From Parietaria judaica (lineage: Eukaryota > Streptophyta > Magnoliopsida > Rosales > Urticaceae), in contig OX940869.1 in NCBI GenBank assembly GCA_954871525.1, positions 18,504,001-18,568,000 of the forward strand: 64,000 nt of DNA. Direction: 5' to 3'. This document shows positions 33,171 through 45,900 of this stretch, one piece after another (positions within the stretch are counted from its first letter, which is position 1; every line of letters begins with the position of its first letter). The notes under the pieces are model-generated. The model did no database searches and was not told where the DNA came from. It worked only from the letters and a program-made list of their open reading frames with translations. The position numbers and the translations under genes are program-made.

Positions 33171-33182
33171 TGGTATCAGAGC
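33171..33182 (+). promoter_or_regulatory. primer-binding site of copia element D
   Basis: TGGTATCAGAGC directly abuts the LTR end and matches the initiator methionine tRNA complement. Confidence 0.93.
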
Positions 33183-34162
33183 AACAAAGTGGGAAATCTC
33201 AAAAACCCTAGCGTCACCGACTATTCCCGTCGGACGTTCATTTCGGGCTATCACTCCGGTGACGTTTGCTTCCTCGGTGTTCCTCCGGTATTCTCAAGAT
33301 TCGTCGCTGGATCTTATCTCCGCTGCACTTCGAGCGCACTCAGTCGCTTCTTCCGGTGACTCCGTTCAGTGCGACTTTTCTCCGGCGACCGGTGTTCCTT
33401 CGCTCACAGCTCCAGTACGCACCTCCTCTCTCCGGCATTCCCCGGCGATCTTCGATCGCTTCGAGCATATCCAAATCTGGGTCAGGTCTCTGCCGCGTCA
33501 ACATTGGTGTTCCTCCAGTTCCGGCGAACCTCCTACGAGCATCTCTTGTCTTTCGCCATAAAGCCTCAAGCTTCTCCGGCGAGGCTGCTCGAACTCCGAC
33601 CAACAGAGGGACCCATCTTCCTCTTTCTTAGATCTGAAATCATATTCTCCGACCCAGCCACAACCGCTGCATCTCCTTCTCCGGTGAGATCGTGTACTCT
33701 CTCCGCCAGATCTGAGCCTCGTCTTCTCCGGTGAGGAAGCTCCTCGCGAAAGCCATCTTCGACGAGCTCGAAACCTGCAACCTCCGACGAGCTCAAAACT
33801 GGCAACCTCTCTAATGAGCTCGAAACCTGCACCTCCGGCGACAAACCTGCCTCTGCTCTCTCTCTTCGCCGTGCTCCGGCGAACCTCGGGGAGAAGTCTC
33901 ATCTTCTTCTCTCCTTTTCCCGAGCTTCCTCTGCATGTGAATAGTTCAAAAGAGGTGGGCTCCACGCGAAAAAAGGAAAAGGAGACATGTCTTTTTTTTT
34001 TTTTTTGTCTCTTCTCTGCGTGTTCCAACGTACTCTTTGCTGTTCCAACACACAGAAGTTTCGAAATTTTTTCTTTGTGTCCCTGCGTGAGAGAATGTGT
34101 GCGCACAACCAGAAAATTAATTTTTTTCTCTACTGATTCCTCTCGATAAGTATCGATAAAAT
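33183..34162 (+). other. leader of copia element D
   Basis: About 1 kb of CT-rich, CCGGCGA-rich sequence between primer site and gag. Long open frames occur on both strands, but none shows a known domain and they overlap one another, so I treat them as composition artefacts. A T15-type homopolymer lies near 33990-34007. Confidence 0.6.
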
Positions 34163-35257
34163 ATGTCTTCCTCGACTGAAAAAGTTGCTTCCGTGCCCGA
34201 TCAAAACTCAATGACCAATCATAAATTCAATGGCAAGTATTATCTCCAATGGTGTAAATCCATGTTTATGATTGTGAGCGGAAGAGAAAAAGGCGGACAT
34301 CTCACCGGTGAGCCCCCCATGCTAGATTCCAAGGATCCAAAATACGCCTCATGGAATAACTCCGACTACCTTGTCATGTCATGCCTCACTAACTCAATGA
34401 AAGATAAGTTCAGTTCGAAGTTTCTTCTTTATGATACTGCTAAGGAAATTTGGGACTCGACACGTAAACTTTATTCAAATAACAAGGATACGTCGGTGGT
34501 CATCGATCTCGAGTCTCGCCTGTATAATCTATGTCAAGGGGATATGGACATCAATGATTATTTCGATGCTCTGTCCAACTATTGGTTTCAATTGGATACT
34601 TATCAGGTCAAGCCTTGGGAGACCCCTAGAGATGCGGCTATATTCCGGGAATTCATTCAAGAGGGAAGAACTGTTCGTTTTCTCTTAGGTCTCAATAAGG
34701 AATTCGACGCTGTCCGTGGACGAATTAGGGCGACTGATCCTCTTCCTGATCCTCAAGAGGCCTTCTCTCTTGTCTGATTAAAAGAGAGTCGCCAGATCAT
34801 CATGCCTGTGAACAAGACCGAGGGATCCGTAATGTTCACTCCTCATCAACAGGAGCCTCCTACGTTCTCTCAAGCTTCTCCTTCTGTTCCTCATCGAGGA
34901 CGTCCTCGGTGTGAACATTGCAATAAACCCGGTCACCTAAAATCACAGTGTTGGAAGTTACATGGGAAACCAACAAGTTCGGGACCAACTCCGTCAAAGT
35001 TCAGCAAGAAGGCTCATAGCAATGCCACTGACTCTGACTTTCCTGTAGTCTCAAGCACTTCACCAGACCCTAATCTCCGAGAGGACATTAACTGCATCAT
35101 GGTACAAATGGAGTCTCTACAGATGATGGTTAGCAATCAACACACCACCGGATCTAGTTCCTCAACCGACTCACCAAGTAGCCTCCATGCTCACACAGGT
35201 TTGACCTCTATCGGCCTCACCGTAACTCTCTCGAGCAAAACTTGGATCGTTGATTGA
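34163..35257 (+). pseudogene. copia element D gag and start of protease
   Basis: Gag begins MSSSTEKV and contains the copia capsid (UBN2-type) region: FNGKYYLQW, ASWNNSDYLVMSCLTNSM, EIWDSTRKLYS, DYFDALSNYW, and VRFLLGLNKEFDAVRGRI near residues 170-187. A TGA at 34775-34777 interrupts it. The frame continues to a CCHC zinc knuckle CEHCNKPGHLKSQC (34913-34954). The protease reads WIVD, then a TGA where Ser of the DSGA box is expected (35255-35257), then GASDHMTG. Gag packages element RNA into particles. Two stops make this copy defective although all domains can be traced. Confidence 0.87.
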
Positions 35258-35883
35258 GGTGCATCAGACCACATGACGGGTAAAAAGAGTTATTTCATCA
35301 CCCTTGGACCCTACCCGCGGGGTTCATCCGTTCAGACTGTTGATGGCACTTTTATTCCGGTTGCCGGAATCGGTTCTATCCGACTATCTGGGAACATTAC
35401 TCTTTCCTCGGTGCTATATGTTCCTCAAATTTCTTGCAACCTGATTTCCATCAGTAAGATCACACGTGATTCTAACTGCATTTAACGATTTTTTGCCAAT
35501 TTCTGTGATTTTCAGGTGGTAGGATCCGGGAAGGTAATTGGCGAAAGGACAATGCGTGAAGGCCTCTACATGTTTGACTACACAAATTTTCCAAGCCACC
35601 GAGCTTTGAATCCTGACCAAGGTCATGTGTCATCAAACACTATAACTCTTTCGAACAATGTTCCTGTAGAAGATCAAGTTATGTTGTGGCACTAGCGTCT
35701 TGGTTACACTAGTTTTCAAGACCTTGAAAAAGTGTACCCAAACTGGTTTATTAAGAAAAAATATTCATCGTATCAATGTCAAGTATGCCAATTCGCCAAA
35801 CATACACGCAGTCCATTTCATGCTATTGACTATAAATTATCTAAACCTTTCTCTATGATTCATAGCGACGTATGGGGACCCTC
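35258..35883 (+). pseudogene. copia element D protease remainder and first part of integrase
   Basis: In the same frame as gag, 35273-35485 is the protease body (VAGIGSIRLSGNITLSSVLYV). Stops follow at about 35483 and near 35694 (LWH then RLGY, the GAG-pre-integrase zinc motif). 35732-35883 holds CQVCQFAKHTRS and HSDVWGPS, the first Asp of the integrase triad. The reading region is cut at 35883 by the solo LTR with its CCCTC duplication. Confidence 0.85.
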
Positions 35884-38581
35884 TGTGGGAAAAAATATTA
35901 ATGTCCCCTCCGTCATATCTCGGGATGGTCCCTCGATCCATCGGGGTAACCTTTAAAAATTTGTTTTTACACGGAAAGGCCCATTTTACACTTTCCAAAG
36001 TTACTTCCTTTTTTTAGAACCGAGCACCAAGATAACGGAGATTCGATCGGTTAAGTAATTAGTTATTTATTCAAACACGTAATTATTAATTCTATTCAAG
36101 GAAATAAATAAAGCAATAAAATGGTTTTGCATTTATTTACCCAATGCATAAGGCCGTACCTATTTCTCACGATGACTTCCACTGCGCTTTCTGAATTTGG
36201 GCAGAGCTTCCGCCGACCTTTGAGAATGCGCCTAGGGAAGTTGAGCGGAGCTTCCGCATGACTTCTAAAGCGACAAGGAAACTCCCAAAGCCTTCCGGGA
36301 TATTCTCTAGAACTTTCTCGTAAACAAAGCGTGGGCTTCGTTTGACGGAACTTCGTTGCTTCTAGCCTAGCCGATTTCTAGAGAGAGAGAGAGAATTTCG
36401 AGATTTTCTTAGAGAGAGAACTCGAGTTTTTCGAATGAGAGTGGTCTTGGAATGTGATGCTTAAGCCTTGTATTTATAGTAAAACGCATGCACACATAAC
36501 TTCCAATTTTAGATAAATCAATCAACCTTAATTAGTGCCAATTACAAATCAATCAATCAAGAACCAATTCCAACCTTCCCATTTAGATAGGAGCTCGAAA
36601 TTATGATGATTAAAATAACTAAGATTTAATTTCATATGATTTAAATATGTATCATGAAAGTCAACTGCTACCCATATTAGGCAAAATTCGATTTCATCAT
36701 ATTTTTTAATCAAGGGAATACATTTTCTTTAATTAAAATAAATACCAAGAAATCCAATCCTATTCCATGAATAGGTTTATGCGATTTCTAATATTATTCT
36801 TAATCAAAAATTAATTCCAATTAAATCAAATTAGGTGACACATGATTTATCAATCTTTTCCTTATTTTTAAATAATCTATCAATTAAATAATCTTATGAA
36901 TCAATCAATATTAATTCTCATGCAATATGAATCTTTATTTAAAACTTGCAAATCAAGTTCTTATGATTCATGCATAATTAATATTCATGATATAATTCTT
37001 ATTTATTTAATTTAGATTAATACCTTATTTGAATATGATTAATTAGTATCTTGAATTATTATAACATATAAAACTCGATTTCATTCATGCCTGAAATCGC
37101 CAACTCTTGCTTGGTAACCAAGCCTGGTAATTTCCATGATTCAAAACCTTGCCTTATATGTTTATCATGATAATTAACATAATTAATCTTTTATTAAAAT
37201 ATGATAAGGAAAATACCTAGTGGGCTTATCCACCAACGCTTGGTCGAATTTCCTCTCTATCAATTAGCTAAGATTAAACCCAATGGACCTAGCCCATTAA
37301 TTTTATCTTTAAGTAATTCTCATGAATTAACATAACCTCTTGTTATGATATATAATTCATATCTTTTTCTCCGTAGCTTTTACACATAAAATCATAGAAG
37401 AAAAAACTCTTAGAATTAAATTAACTACAACATTTATGTTGAGAATTTATTCCAGTTTTGACTTTTTCTGATCAACTATTTTTCGGGCAAAACTTTAGGT
37501 ACTTTTGCCGCAACTTTTTGAAACTTTTCAAAACTTGACACAAGCTTCAGTTTCAATTGTTCTATCATAAATTAGAATAACAAATATTCTAATTGTACGA
37601 TTGGTCCTCTACAGAGCTATCCTGGGGACCATGGACCCACATCACTTAAGCTCCAACGGATTAATCCGTTAACTCCAGTGTTACTCCACTAACCCGAAGC
37701 TGTACTCTTTAGTGATGCGAATAATATATTCCTTATATCTTAAGGTGTCCAGTGATATAATCAAATTCTAGTGATTAATCTTTCACTTGATGATTCACAC
37801 TTGAGTAGGCGTTTTACCGTTTAGCCCCTTAGTGCTTTTCTTCCTGAATTCCATCGGTGGTATTGTAGACGACTCACTTACGATTTCGAGATGTAAGCTG
37901 CGCATGAGTCCCGTACTACTTCTCACGACCGACAATTCCGGGAATCATCTTGACTTAGTAAAAAGCTATGTGATATCCATATCTGTGATCAAGCTACCGT
38001 TCCCTGTCGACTATCATGTTCCCAATATAGCGGCTTTGGGAACAGCGTTATGTTGTGTTCTTTAACTAGCAAATCAAAGAACAATCAAGCTAATAGTCAG
38101 GGTTCAAGATCACTTCAGGATTTAGATTAATTACCATTTGATCATCTTTTACGACTTAATTCAAAGTTGTCAGTGATGGTCTTAGTTGAGCAACTTTCAG
38201 AACTTAGTCAAGTCCTATCCGGTACAAAGACACTTCGTACTTAATACACTTAATTGGTATGACACACATATCTATCCAGAATAGGATTTTCTCCATTTAG
38301 TCGTATTAATGACTTTATCAATTAAGAGGCTCCCACCCGCTTAATTAAGTCACGGATACATTTTAGTTCATTTATTGCATCTATCAATTCTTCCTCTCAT
38401 TGACTCTTGTGTGATGGATAGATTACTATTGCATTCCATTATGAACTATGGATAAACATTCGATTATACATAAAGAACTATAAAAAATATTATCACAATA
38501 AGTGCCTTCTTTATTAAGAGTGATGTCATAAACTTTTACAATGGGTAAATAAAACATTTTTTAAGGGAAATATGCCTAACA
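35884..38581 (-). mobile_element. solo LTR of a family related to element C
   Basis: 2698 bp beginning TGTGGGAAAA and ending CCTAACA on the plus strand, flanked by CCCTC (35879-35883, 38582-38586). Read on the minus strand it aligns by eye with the element C LTR along its length: the start (TTTATCCAT, ATAGTTCATAA, GAGTCAATG), the TATAAATA at 36471-36478, the CGAAGCCCACGCTT and GAGAATATCCCGGAAG blocks, and the GGTACGGCCTTATGCATTGG block near 36140-36160. It is clearly diverged. No internal coding remains, as expected after LTR-LTR recombination. Confidence 0.88.
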
Positions 38582-38586
38582 CCCTC

Positions 38587-41245
38587 AAGGGTACACCATA
38601 CAAGTGGCGCTAGGTGGTTTATAACGTTTATTGATGATCACACTCGAATGACGTGGTCATTTCTAATGAAAGACAAAACCGAAGCTGCCTCAATCTTCAA
38701 ACATTTCTACTCAATGGTTGAGCGATAATTCGATACCCGTGTGCTAGTTCTCCATACGGACAACGCACGGGATTACTTCAATCAAACTCTCTCTCCATAC
38801 TTGACTGAAAAAGGGATCGTCCACATAAGCTCATGTGTGGAAACTCCACAGCAAAACGGTATTGCTGAGCGGAAAAACAGGCACACCCTCGAAGTCACTC
38901 GATCCATCATGTTTGCAAAATCTGTCCCAAATTTTTTTTGGGTGATGCGATCCTCACAGCGACATACCTCATCAACCGTATGCTGAGTAGTGTCCTGAAA
39001 TTCCTACCTCCTCGTAAATTCCTCAGTGAAATTCATTCACATCTCCTATCCTTCTCCTCCGACCTACCAAAAAAGGTCTTCGGGTGTTCCGCCTTTGTCC
39101 ATGTCCACAAACAAAATCGATCAAAGCTCGATCCTAGAGCTGTCAAGTGCATCTTCTTGGGTTATTCGTTGCATCAAAAAGGGTATTGATTTTATTGCCC
39201 ATCTACTCGCACTACTTATAACTCAATGGATGTTACTTTCTTTGAAGGTGAGTTATTTTTTCCCAAATCCGACATTCAGGCGGAGAATTCGTGGGAATCT
39301 CAAATTTGGGAAATCAATCAAGGTTCTCAATCCATCCCATCTTCCTCATCTCAACTTCCGATTGATATCTCCATTCATCCTAACCCAAATCCACCTCAAA
39401 TTGCCGATATTGTCCCAGAGTCACCTCCTAGTTCACCTCGTTCTGTTGAACAAGTAGATGGCCCCATGCATCTTCAATTCGACCAAGAACCGGATACGGA
39501 ACCTACTACCTCATCTGACCCCTCAGGTATGGAAAGGTCCGAACCCGTGATTGATGACTCTGAACTCCCCATTGCTCTCTGTAAGGGTGTTCGGAGGAAA
39601 GGCGTTCATGGTCACACCAAATATACCATTAAACGCTTTGTTTCCTACACCCAATTACATCCATTATACAAAGCGTTTGTCTCTAATCTTGACAAAATCC
39701 AGGTTCCTAGCTCCATTGATGAAGCTCTTCGAATTCCCGCGTGGAAACATGCGGTAGAAGAGGAAATTCGGGCACTGGAAAGAAACGGAACATGGAACCT
39801 CACTGAATTACCACGGGGAAAATGCCCAGTTACCTATAAATGGGTGTTCACAATCAAGTATAGATCAAATGGGAGTGTTGAGAGATTCAAGGCGAGACTC
39901 GTGGCAAAGGGATTCACTGAAACTCAAGGCATCGACTTTCAAGAAACATTCGCTCCTGTGGCCAAGCTGAATACGGTGAGAGTTCTTATCTCACTCGCCG
40001 TAAACCTCGATTGGCCACTTTACCAACTTGATGTCAAGAATGCTTTCCTAAATGGCGATCTTGAAGAAAAAGTGTATATGAACATACCTCCTGGAATGGG
40101 ACAAAACTCCAAGAATCACTTAGTGTGCAAACTGAAGAAGTCGTTGTACGTCTTAAAACAGTCTCCTTGTGCCTGGTTTGAGAAGTTCACCAAGGCCGTC
40201 ACTTCCAACGGATACCTCCAGTGTCAAGCCGATCATACTCTCTTCGTCAAACGGAACAACAATGGGAAGAACGCCATCCTCATTGTGTATGTTGACGACA
40301 TAATTCTGACCGGTGATGACTCGGAGGAAATCATCAAACTAAAGCAAGTACTCTCAACCCAATTCGAGATTAAAGATCTCGGAACTATGAGATATTTCTT
40401 AGGCATGGAAGTAGCAAGATCAGACGAAGGAATTGCTATCTCCCAGAGGAAGTATGTACTTGACTTACTTCAAGAAACTGGTCTACTTTGTTGCAAGCCG
40501 GTTGACACTCCGATGGTTCCGAACAAGAAGTTCTCTCATTCCGCCGAAAGCGCTCCTGTCGACAAAGGGAAATATCAGAGACTTGTCGGTAAACTCATCT
40601 ATCTCTCGCACACTCGTCCGGACATTGCCTACTCTGTCAGCGTTGTATGTCAACACATGAACAACCCAAACTAGGACCATATGGAAGCCGTGAACCGAAT
40701 CTTGAGGTATCTAAAGTCTACCCCCGATCATGGCTTATTGTTCAAGAAATCAGAGAACCGTGAGGTCAAGATCTTCATCGACGCTAGTTGGGCTGGAGAA
40801 GCCACGAATCGAAGATCAACCTCGGGTTATTGTTCATATGTATGGGGAAACCTCGTTACTTGGAGTAGCAAGAAGCAATCGGTTGTTTCCCGCAGTAGCG
40901 CAGAGTCCAAGTACCGTGCTCTTGCATTAGGCATATGCGAGGAAATTTGGATCCAGAGGCTCTTGAAGGAGCTAAGGATGGATCAACCAAGGGCTATAAA
41001 TATGTTCAGTGATAGTCAATCCGCAATCAGAATCGCCAAGAATCCAGTTCACCACGACCGAACAAAGCACATTGAAATTGATAGACACTTTATTTTGCAG
41101 AAGGTCAATGGAGGCATCGTCGACTTGGGCTATATTCAGTCCAAACTTTAGATTGCGGATATCCTCACCAAGGCTCTACCTCGGTATTCTTTTGATGATC
41201 TAAGTTCCAAGCTTGGGTTGTATAACATATACTACCTAGCTTGAG
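38587..41245 (+). pseudogene. copia element D integrase remainder, reverse transcriptase and RNase H
   Basis: Integrase resumes with FIDDHTRMTWSF, a TAA near 38728, then VLHTDNARDYF and NGIAERKNRH. The second and third acidic residues are present. A frameshift coincides with a T8 run at 38932-38939. 38938-39189 is the integrase C-terminus (YLINRML, VFGCSAFVHV). 39226-40674 is reverse transcriptase, with [32 protein letters not shown], an intact YVDD (40288-40299) and YFLGMEVARS. A stop at 40672 precedes RNase H (40681-41151), with FIDASWAG, STSGYCSYVWG, SQSAIRIAKN and HDRTKHIEIDRHF. One more stop precedes ADILTKALP. The domain content is complete but has at least four stops. Confidence 0.9.
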
Positions 41246-41251
41246 GGGGAG
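41241..41251 (+). promoter_or_regulatory. polypurine tract of copia element D
   Basis: TTGAGGGGGAG immediately precedes the 3' LTR. Confidence 0.9.
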
Positions 41252-41382
41252 TGTAGAATAATGTACAATTGTTCTAGTTTACTCTTTGTGGTACTTTTGC
41301 CACAATTTCCTTTCTTGTAATTAGGGATGTAAATACCCAATTCAATCAATGAGAGAACAACTTTCCCAATCCACTTTCTACA
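41252..41382 (+). repeat. 3' LTR of copia element D
   Basis: 131 bp, partner of 33037-33170, followed by TCTCT at 41383-41387. Confidence 0.93.
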
Positions 41383-41387
41383 TCTCT

Positions 41388-41912
41388 TCTTATTGGAGTA
41401 ATACAACTCAGGGTCTCCTTGTTATGGAACGAATCATGAAATGCGTAGCCACGCTCAAGTTGGTAACATAGTTACACTTGGTTAATTCAATGATTTCGGT
41501 CCAAGAAAACAGGAAACTGGAAAATGGCAATACAGAAGTACCAAATCTATGGTCTATGCCACTCTCCGAGTATTATAGGTGTAAAGGAATAAAGTTAAGT
41601 GAAATAACCAAAAGTTATTTCTCAATTGTCATTAACAGGATAAAAAACCGGATCACCAAAATTTTGTAGATTGGGAGTGACGATGTCTTACTAGAGACCT
41701 CTTGTCACTTATGGATTAAAAACCATGGCCAACACTGCAAAATCTTATAGGGTCACACCGAACTCGCAACGAAAGCGGAGAAAGAAACGAAGTTTCAAAA
41801 TACAAGATATTGCTTAAAAGGAAGTACTCATCGGAAGGCCTTAACTGGCCAAACACACTAAAAGACAGTTACCTGGAATTCAAATCCCGGCATCTTTGTG
41901 CAAGTGGGGGAT
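41388..41912 (+). other. non-coding 3' interior of an unidentified LTR element
   Basis: No protein motif is seen. The stretch ends in CAAGTGGGGGAT (41901-41912), a purine tract in the right place for the LTR that starts at 41913. It is probably the older element into which D inserted. Confidence 0.4.
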
Positions 41913-42603
41913 TGTTAGAAACCTTGCGGCATAAGTGCCCAAAGTTTTGGGATTGGGCCGAACCGGGCCCACGTTAGTTAAATGAGTTGATTTATGTATT
42001 GATTAGAGAATCATGTAATTAATGAGGTTTGACTTATATGATAATAAAACCTATTAATTACATAATATTCCATTTTCTTTTATATGATGAGATCATGTAA
42101 ACGAAGAAACTAACCTTAATTAGAGAGATGCACATTTAATGTGTGTGTGCCTATTTAAGTAACCCTAAAGCTCTAGAATTCATGATGACATTCACTATTC
42201 ACGGACACTATTCACAACACTATTCCAAGAGAGTGAAATCGATTTCTAGAGCATCCCCGAGAGTCTTGTTCATGTTCTAATCATCCTCGAAGAACTAGTA
42301 TTCGGAGAGGGTGATTTCCGGCCATAAAGGTGTTCCGATTGTCGACGTGGTGGACTACGTAGAGGCTGAACATTTGAGCGGCTTGTGATCGACGTGGAGC
42401 AAAGGAGAGGCTAGGCGCATCAACGAAGCGAGAACGACGTGGAGATCCGTTGGAGATAAAGTAAGGAGCATTCTGTAGAGAATATATTCTCAAACGGATA
42501 TGTATAATTTTGATTTAGCTATGTCATCTCTATTGTATTGTTTTATAGGATTCTCCGGAATTTCCGCTTGCGGAGATGCGGAAAATCTTAGAAAAACCCA
42601 ACA
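41913..42603 (+). repeat. orphan LTR (691 bp)
   Basis: It begins TGTTAGAAACC after a purine tract and ends AAAAACCCAACA. A TATTTAAG word near 42152 could be its TATA box. Near its start it carries TGCGGCATAAGTGCCC and GTTTTGGGATT, close to a segment of the element C LTR although the rest differs. No second copy or duplication was found in the window, so the boundaries are provisional. Confidence 0.5.
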
Positions 42604-42839
42604 TCATGCTCCATTCTTTTTAATAAAATCAACTTATATATAAGCAAAAGAATTATAAAGAATATTATTTTTTATTCTAACACCTTTTTATTTATATATA
42701 ATTATTAGTCGATGTTATGTTTATCAATAAAATACGAATAGCCAAATCGAATTCGGTATCTAAAAACCTAGAGCACACTTAATAGTATATCGAGATCCTA
42801 AAGTTAAACCATCAGACCTATTCACTACCAACCATCACA
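42604..42839. other. no recognised feature
   Basis: Short AT-rich spacer between the orphan LTR and the copia gag remnant. Confidence 0.5.
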
Positions 42840-42999
42840 AAAATATTACGGAAGACAACAACACCTTCAAGTTCTTGGCGGGCTTTCATATCGAGTTCGA
42901 TGAGGTAAGAGGCAAGATTATTAGTATACAACCTTTACCCTCAATTGTTTCAGTCTTTTCAATGGTTCGTAGAGAAAAATGTCGTAGAAATGTGATGAT
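42840..42999 (+). pseudogene. copia element E gag remnant (left of LINE)
   Basis: The frame reads NNTFKFLAGFHIEFDEVRGK, then PLPSIVSVFSMVRRE and RRNVM. This is the end of the copia gag capsid region; the parallel part of element D is FLLGLNKEFDAVRGRI. The frame is cut just after RRNVM at about 42999 by the LINE and resumes at 46143. Confidence 0.75.
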
Positions 43000-45900
43000 A
43001 TCGAATCGCTTATCATGGTCGAAGAGCATTATTGGAAGCAAAGAGCACGTTCGGATTGGCTCAAAGGAGGAGATAAAAACTCGGCTTATTTCCACTCGCG
43101 AGCGGTTCGTCGGAAGTCCCAAAATGCTATTCGCGGTATCTTCAATGAGCAAGAAGTGTGGGTCACGGAGGAGTAGGAGGTCCGGGGCGCATTCGAAAGG
43201 TACTTCTCGAACATTTTCAAATCTAATGGTGCCTCCGGAAATGAATTCCGCACGATTATTTGCGACGATGTTAGCTCGATATCGGTGACACAAAGAACCT
43301 CCACGGAAGAGGATTTCACTAAAGAGGAGGTGGATAATGCCCTCTTCTCTATGGGCCCTCGGAAGGCTCCGGGCCCCGATGGGTTTCATGCTATCTTCTT
43401 CCAAAAGTTTTGGAAAATCGTGGGTCCAAGAGTTCCGGATGAATGCGTGGATGTCCTCAACGGGAGAGCTAGCGTGAGAGCTTGGAATGCCACCAATATA
43501 GTCCTCATCCCAAAGGTCAAGAACCCACAACATGTTAAGGATTTCCGGCCCATAAGCCTTTGTAACGTCCTCCTAAAGATTGTTACGAAGGTGGTGGCAA
43601 ACCGGATCAAAGGAGCCCTCTCTTCCGTCATATCCGAATCTCAAAGTACCTTCGTCCCCGGTAGGCTTATCACGGACAATGCCGCTATAGCCTTCGAACT
43701 ACTTCACTCTCTCAAGAAAACGACCAAGCGCAAAAAGGGAGCGTTGGCGCTCAAGCTAGATATGAGTAAGGCCTATGATCGGGTGGAATGGGGGTTCGTT
43801 TTGGCTATGTTGGATAGAATGGGGTTCGGCGCGAGAGTTATCGATGTTGTACGGGATTGCATCTCCACCCCGACATTTTCCGTGGTCATCAACGGAAGGA
43901 TAGGAGGGTCTTTTACACCGTCGAGAGGGCTTAGGCAAGGTTGCCCCCTTTCCCCATACCTCTTCCTTGTATGTGCTGAAGGTCTATCCGCTCTTATTAA
44001 AGGGCAAGAACGCTTGGGGCTCCTCCGGGGGTTTTCGTGCCGGCCCGCGGCTCCCGCCGTCACCCACCTACTTTTCGCGGACGATATCATCGTCTTTTGT
44101 GAAGCTAGCGACGAGTGTTGCAATGCGATTTGCTCCCTCCTCGATGTGTATGAGAAGGGTTCGGGGCAAATGGTGAATGTGGATAAGTCGATGTTGTGTT
44201 GTTCGAGCAGCATTTCGGAGGACGCGGCGGCCAATTTCTCGAGGCTTCTTCACATCCCCATGGTTAAGGAACTTGAGTCTTATCTTGGCCTCCTAACACA
44301 TGTCGGGAGAAACAAAGTGTCGGTATTTAGCAAGCTCACTAACCGGGTGCACAAACTCCTCCGGGAGTGGAAGGCCAAGATGTTCTCGGCGGGAGGACGT
44401 GAAGTTCTTGTGAAAGCGGTAATCCAAGCGATCCCGACCTACACGATGAGTCTCTTTAGGATTCCTACCACTACCATCAATGAGCTACATCGGCTCATTG
44501 CCCGGTTTTGGTGGGGAGGTACGGAAGACAAGAGAAAGATTCATTGGAAACGGTGGGATCTTATCGCCAAACCGAAGGGAGAGGGCGGGCTCGGTTTTAA
44601 AGACCTTGGTGACTTCAACCAGGCTCTTGTGGGTCGGCTTACGTGGCGTATAATTCAAAACCCGGAGTGCTTGATGTCTAGAATTCTCAAGGCAAAGTAC
44701 TTCCCGTTCTCATCGGTGTTGGACATGGTATGTAAACCCCACTTTTCTTTTCTTGGTAAGAGCCTATGTTGGGGAAGGGATTTGGTCCGCCGAGGCCTCC
44801 GATGGCAAGTTGGGGAAGGAAACATCCGCGCTTTCTCACAACCTTGGATCCCGAGGGCGGAGGCCTTCGAGGTGGTCACCAATGAGCCGGAGGATGGCTT
44901 CCTGTGGAGGGTGGCCGACTTTATCTCGGATGGGACTTGGAACCGGGATATCGTCTCAAGCGTCATGTCACAATATGACTCCGAGGCAATCCTTAAAATT
45001 CCATTGGGAGAAGCGGGGCACATTGACCGATGGGTATGGCACTTTGAGGAAGACGGGAACTATACCGTCCGATCGGGTTACCACCTCGCAAGAGCGGATG
45101 TTCGTGGGGGACCGTCAAGCTCGATCTCCGCGGAGCCAAAATGGTGGAAGAAGCTTTGGGAGCTCCAAATCTCACCCAAAGTCAAACATTTAATTTGGCG
45201 TGTGTGGTTCGAGGCCCTTCCGACATACGGTGCGCTTCGGGGCCAAGGCGTGGATTATCTTCCCTTTTGTAGGTTTTGTGGAGCATTACCGGAAGATGCT
45301 CTCCACGCGGTGTGGGGATGCGAGAGGGCCCAAGAGGTGTGGGGTAGTTCGTCGCTTTGCCGATGGGTTGGGAAGACGGAGCCGGCTCCTTTTAGAGAGA
45401 TTTGCTTACGGGCACTTGAAGGTCTTTCAACGACGGACTTGGAGCTTTTTTGTGGCATCATTTGGGCAACTTGGATCGATCGGAACAAGCGGATCTTAGA
45501 GAACTATATCAAAGCGCCGGAAGCATGGATTGACGAAGTGGTGAGTTGGTTTGAAAGCTTCAAAAGTTGTGCACTTATCTCGGACCCATATTCGGTAAGA
45601 AAAAAGACCCATCAATCCACTTGGGAAGGGGCCAAGAATGGCGGTCTTAAACTTAATGTGGACGCGGCATGGGACGCAAGGACGGGCCGAGCGGCGGTCG
45701 GAGGGGTAGTACGAGACTACCGAGGAATGGTTGTTGGGGTGACAACTCGGCTCTTCGAAGATGTCGACACGGCATTGACGGCCGAATGTAGAGCCTTACT
45801 CCATGGGTTAGAGTTTGTTCGCTCGTGGGGTTGGGTTGTCTCGGAAGTCGAGTCCGATTGCCTCCGTGCAACCCGACTTGTCAATGACAAACAACTAAAT

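Larger units (their letters stand above)
33037..41382 (+). mobile_element. Ty1/copia LTR retrotransposon, element D (interrupted by a solo LTR)
   Basis: Short LTRs of 134 bp (33037-33170) and 131 bp (41252-41382) run from TGTAGAATAATG to CTTTCTACA with the duplication TCTCT (33032-33036, 41383-41387). A TGGTATCAGAGC primer site and a TTGAGGGGGAG purine tract are present. It is the only copia element here with a recognisable, almost complete gag. Order: gag, protease, integrase, reverse transcriptase, RNase H. A 2.7-kb solo LTR (35884-38581) splits the integrase. About eight nonsense codons and a frameshift in a T8 tract (38932-38939) inactivate it. The LTRs differ at roughly five bases plus a 3-bp indel. 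Confidence 0.94.

Noticed and set aside
33259..34211. Several 90-237 residue frames on both strands before gag of element D
   Set aside because: They lie in the retrotransposon leader, overlap each other, and contain no known domain.
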